Source of the DNA: Clostridia bacterium
GTDB lineage: Bacteria > Bacillota > Clostridia > Oscillospirales > CAG-272
Reading direction: 5' to 3'
NCBI GenBank assembly: GCA_017398145.1
Contig: JAFQHD010000101.1
Coordinates: 1-33,365, forward strand
Length of the DNA stretch: 33,365 nt
Both the position numbers and the translations under genes were made by a program. This document shows, one piece after another, positions 31,301 to 33,365 of this stretch (position 1 is the first letter of the stretch; every line of letters starts with the position of its first letter). Under the pieces are notes generated by a model, which saw nothing but the letters and a program-made list of their open reading frames with translations, had not been told where the DNA came from and ran no database searches.

Positions 31301-33365
31301 TACACTTACCAACGGCAATACAGCAACCTTCTCCAATGAAGAGTTCCATGTTGATACAGAAATGTACACCATTATGGCTAACATGGATAAGGCTTACTTT
31401 ACCGAACACGGTACGACCCACGTACATACTCCCGTAGCTCTCCCTGACAAGGAGCCTACCTGTACCGAGATCGGTTATACCGGCAGAACCTTCTGTGAGG
31501 TATGTAACTCTGTAGTTGAATGGGGTACCACCATTCCCATGACCGAGCACGTTTACAGCGTAGTTGGTGATACTATTGCCTGCGCTTGCGGTAAGGCAAA
31601 GCTCTCTACAGGTCTTGAAACTATTGACGGTAAGAGCTACTATCTCGTTAACGGTAAGCTCAATACCGGTTGGATGACCATCGCTGAAGACTGGTATTAT
31701 TTTGATACCACAACCTATGCTTCCGTTGAAACCCTCTGGAATGGATACGTAACCTACAAGTTCTATCCCGACGGTAAGCTTGTTTCCGGTGAATGGCATC
31801 ATTCCTCAGCCGGTCACAGATATTATGAAGGTCCTTCTTATCTTATGGGTGGTAAACATGTTATGACCTGGTATACCATTGACGGTAAGGATTATTGTAT
31901 CGGTAAGGACGGTTATGTTGCAACCGGTACACGTTGGGTAAATGATGACAATACCGGTGAAATATATACATGGCATATATTTGACGATTACGGTGTACAC
32001 CAAGGCAAGTGGAATTATACCGGTCTTGCAGAATGGAACGGTAATCTTTACTATGTAAAGAACGGTATTTCTCAGTATGGTATGTATCTTGTGGACGGTG
32101 AATACTATTACTTCTATTTCACCAACTACAGAGCAGGTATCAAGAATGCTTCCTTCTACTGTCAGTATAACAATGGACTTCTTCCTAATGGCACATATTA
32201 CTTTGATGCTGAAGGTAAGATGCTCAACAACGAGTGGTACGTACTCGACGGCAAGATTACTTACTATGTAAAAGGTCAGCCCAACAAGGGTCCCGGCAGT
32301 GTTGTGATCGACGGCGATATGTGGGATATCGATGCTAACGGTAGAGTTCTCTTTACCGGACTTATCGAGGATGCACTCGGCAATCCTATCTATTTTGAAA
32401 ACGGCGTACAGCTTCAGACCGGTAAAAACGGCGTTATCAGAGACAATGACGGCGAGGTTCGTTACTACGTTGATGGTGTAGCTGTCAAGGCGGGGCTTGT
32501 AAGAGACCATAACGGCAACTACTACTATATCAACTCCACTCTTAAGGCTGTTAAGAATTGTAGTTATACATTTAGTACAGCTAATGGTAACGGATTACTT
32601 CCCGGCGGTACATATCAGTTTGATGGTAACGGCAGAATGATCGATCCTCCTTACGTTGAGTGTGCAGAGCATACATGGCGTAAGTGGGTAGTCGTTACTC
32701 CCGCAACTTATGATGCAGACGGTCTTCAGACTAGAGAGTGCAGATTGTGTGACGTAACAGAGTCTGAGGTTATTCCTATGCTTATCTGTGATCCTCACAC
32801 TTGGGGCGAATGGATAGTTGATACTGCTCCTACCTACGAGACCGAAGGTCTTAAGCACAGACAGTGTACTACATGTTTCGTTACCGAAAGCGAGATCATT
32901 CCTGTAGTTAACTGTGAGACCCATACTTGGGGTGCATGGGTAGTTACAACTCCCGCGACCGAAGAAGCTGTAGGTTCACAGTACAGAACCTGTAGCGCAT
33001 GCTATATGACCGAAACAGCAGAGATTCCAATGCTTCCTCATACACACAACTGGGGCGACTGGATCGTGATCACTGCGGCAACCAACGCATCGGCCGGTGT
33101 TGAATCCAGAGGATGTACAAAGTGCGGAGACGTTGAAAGCCGCGAGCTCCCCATTGATCCTTCTGTTGATTCCACCAAAAAGAACGGTGTTGTTGTAGAT
33201 GACGATGGTAACACTCGTTATTATGTAAACGGTGTTGCAACCAGAGCATATCTTGTTAAGTATAACGGTTATTATTATTATTTCAATTCTACTCTTAAGG
33301 CTGTTAAGAATTGTAGTTATACATTTAGTACAGCTAATGGTAACGGATTACTTCCCGGCGGTACA
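28314..33365 (+). CDS. Large secreted surface protein: phosphodiester-glycosidase-like domain, wall-binding-like repeats, Cys repeats (3' end outside the window)
   Basis: Open from ATG 28314 (AAAAAGGAG upstream) to the window edge, 1684 codons seen, no stop. Residues 1-29 are a signal peptide ending NMFA. About 75-330 resemble the NAGPA phosphodiester glycosidase family, with VAVDLNNPFTKV and the hallmark N296-C-DGGGSTT. Then come Ig-like and carbohydrate-binding-like beta regions (about 345-740; one starts VVLYDFEDGQADIDEWYV). From about 1100 to 1440 there are choline-binding/cell-wall-binding-like repeats (Y-Y..NG, TGW, YYFD..G). Residues 1453-1614 hold four repeats H.W..W.V...AT....G...R.C..C...E...IP, with a divergent one near 31420-31610. 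It begins 169 bases after LicD. GC content is higher than in the glycosyltransferase genes. Confidence 0.85.
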   Translation, partial: MKTRPLAKIMSFVLVVLMLVSVLPLNMFAAINVDMDKDIVPGVVDYQMISKRDWQLAPGIEETEVVLNNPAGTRRQVLHTVAVDLNNPFTKVIPGTKGMWPQEGNYGTESTLAQALSAEKLGYGNVVAATNCSLSWYTEAYYKQNPHLIGEPLGYSILNGEYYCNSRITNGTLATGGVKTVIVVNYDYHPITGEKRPDDMPRVWIRDVLDPLTGWEEQAIPVLFKLLFWPDAETGETVLDSKLATGDASRTFVGVKPDGTLLVTVSDGEQAPYSYGFNEKEMADYMIKQGCVIAANCDGGGSTTFCTQRPGEDLKINCSLADGGERPTSNTIIIISEAPADGVFARATVDCAYDYYTPGSSVEFTALGTDAVGTKVDVPADAVWQIKEEGMGTIANGVFTSNGTEGKVTAQIVYDGKVVGERSITIATPEEISFEQPVVTIPFGKTAKIPVKATIGNGVYEIGLGPNDVTFTTTNSALGTFNGLDFTAVDEANAPADITSTVTATLNMGTNPTATVQLNLGKGSVVLYDFEDGQADIDEWYVVNNRKNAEHWDYDLKLSLADRTNGQVHDGNYSMRLETNGLSSKLSHSEQYAWLRMGTYGDAITLSNARSVGFWLYVPEDNIQCWVQGHYMTDSNGDGVLDSEATVSMMESENVYYNIDESGWHYLSMDISAFKEVALRMAKKYDIDPADGMKGDTGEAWLALVFHKGINNKLWQINGSINGNYTYYMDNFTVDYSEAVDDRENPVFDKIYLDGTTPLVKRDVVTTTSNVLNLSAAVADKTTTLDANKQEIPLYNASGIDPESAKAYIDGVEIDCTYANGTMSAKATVNDGYHRVKFEICDNMGNKSVVIRVVKVESGAAAPALQLVPADATLDRIPFGSIYWMNLEASAIETIQTVETVIDLNNVNHWQLDHMVLAQDFTADYTINEETNTATITFTRTDKNAQTGAAVLAQIPVRILYFDTDIKTPGYTAQTYWTSYPFWAQDMKMDVDKGLVTLTNGNTATFSNEEFHVDTEMYTIMANMDKAYFTEHGTTHVHTPVALPDKEPTCTEIGYTGRTFCEVCNSVVEWGTTIPMTEHVYSVVGDTIACACGKAKLSTGLETIDGKSYYLVNGKLNTGWMTIAEDWYYFDTTTYASVETLWNGYVTYKFYPDGKLVSGEWHHSSAGHRYYEGPSYLMGGKHVMTWYTIDGKDYCIGKDGYVATGTRWVNDDNTGEIYTWHIFDDYGVHQGKWNYTGLAEWNGNLYYVKNGISQYGMYLVDGEYYYFYFTNYRAGIKNASFYCQYNNGLLPNGTYYFDAEGKMLNNEWYVLDGKITYYVKGQPNKGPGSVVIDGDMWDIDANGRVLFTGLIEDALGNPIYFENGVQLQTGKNGVIRDNDGEVRYYVDGVAVKAGLVRDHNGNYYYINSTLKAVKNCSYTFSTANGNGLLPGGTYQFDGNGRMIDPPYVECAEHTWRKWVVVTPATYDADGLQTRECRLCDVTESEVIPMLICDPHTWGEWIVDTAPTYETEGLKHRQCTTCFVTESEIIPVVNCETHTWGAWVVTTPATEEAVGSQYRTCSACYMTETAEIPMLPHTHNWGDWIVITAATNASAGVESRGCTKCGDVESRELPIDPSVDSTKKNGVVVDDDGNTRYYVNGVATRAYLVKYNGYYYYFNSTLKAVKNCSYTFSTANGNGLLPGGT
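32538..32612 (+). repeat. 75-bp exact direct repeat, copy 1
   Basis: Identical to 33291-33365, 753 bases apart and in the same reading frame (TLKAVKNCSYTFSTANGNG, then LLPGG). The second copy runs to the window edge, so the true length may be greater. Confidence 0.9.
33291..33365 (+). repeat. 75-bp exact direct repeat, copy 2
   Basis: Second copy of 32538-32612, in the surface protein gene. Full identity at DNA level implies recent duplication or ongoing conversion of a wall-binding-like module plus its Cys repeats. Confidence 0.9.

Noticed and set aside
29268..31802. An 844-codon open frame on the minus strand
   Set aside because: It lies opposite the large surface protein gene, which has a signal peptide, known domains and a ribosome site. 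The reverse frame lacks stops because of biased codon use on the plus strand, has Cys/Val-rich non-protein-like composition and matches no domain.
31806..32510. A 234-codon minus-strand frame next to the previous one
   Set aside because: Same explanation: it is the reverse of wall-binding repeat codons, with no ribosome site or recognisable domain.

Overview
The window looks like a chromosomal stretch from an anaerobic low-GC Gram-positive bacterium of class Clostridia, probably a gut Oscillospirales or Lachnospirales relative. The evidence is AGGAGG-type ribosome binding sites, TTGACA/TATAAT promoters, AT-rich glycosyltransferase genes, a BspA-like leucine-rich-repeat protein, a DUF6514-like small protein, and a large secreted protein with choline-binding-like repeats. 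I did not recognise any rRNA, tRNA, CRISPR array or IS element.

Layout. (1) 2-478: 3' end of a BspA-like surface protein. (2) 585-8175: a first surface-polysaccharide operon with three GT4 glycosyltransferases, an O-antigen-ligase-like polymerase, an O-acetyltransferase, a Wzx-type flippase and a TupA-like ATP-grasp enzyme. An APC permease and a small lipoprotein follow, up to a bidirectional terminator at 10228-10254. (3) 10267-15669: two leftward paralogous nucleotidyltransferase genes (about 70% identical by eye) flank an accessory island. The island holds a structured non-coding region (11529-11980), an XRE-DUF3990 toxin-like gene with a partner gene, and three small genes including a second XRE regulator. 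(4) 15998-17174: a tyrosine recombinase gene followed by what looks like an invertible promoter cassette. (5) 17175-28144: a helicase-associated-repeat ATPase, then a second polysaccharide operon with Pgl-like aminotransferase, priming phosphosugar transferase, acetyltransferase and GT4, then two GT2s, an EpsG-like polymerase, another GT4 and a LicD protein. (6) 28314 to the window end: a secreted phosphodiester-glycosidase-like surface protein, cut by the window edge.

The most exciting signal is the switch at 16841-17154. Two near-identical 24-bp sequences (22/24) lie in inverted orientation, with a perfect 17-bp core. They flank 276 bases that carry a strong rightward promoter (TTGATT, 17-nt spacer, TGATATAAT) and a 24-bp-stem terminator whose U-tract works only in the leftward direction. 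The recombinase gene ends 24 bases before the left repeat, and the ten-gene helicase-polysaccharide operon starts 20 bases after the right one. As drawn the switch is ON. Inversion would turn the promoter toward the recombinase gene and bring the terminator into the rightward reading direction. This would make both the second polysaccharide and the helicase phase-variable.

Functional reading: the two polysaccharide clusters look complementary. The priming transferase is only in cluster 2, the flippase only in cluster 1, and each has its own polymerase. LicD could add a phosphocholine-like group, which the adjacent surface protein with choline-binding-like repeats might recognise. These links are inferences.
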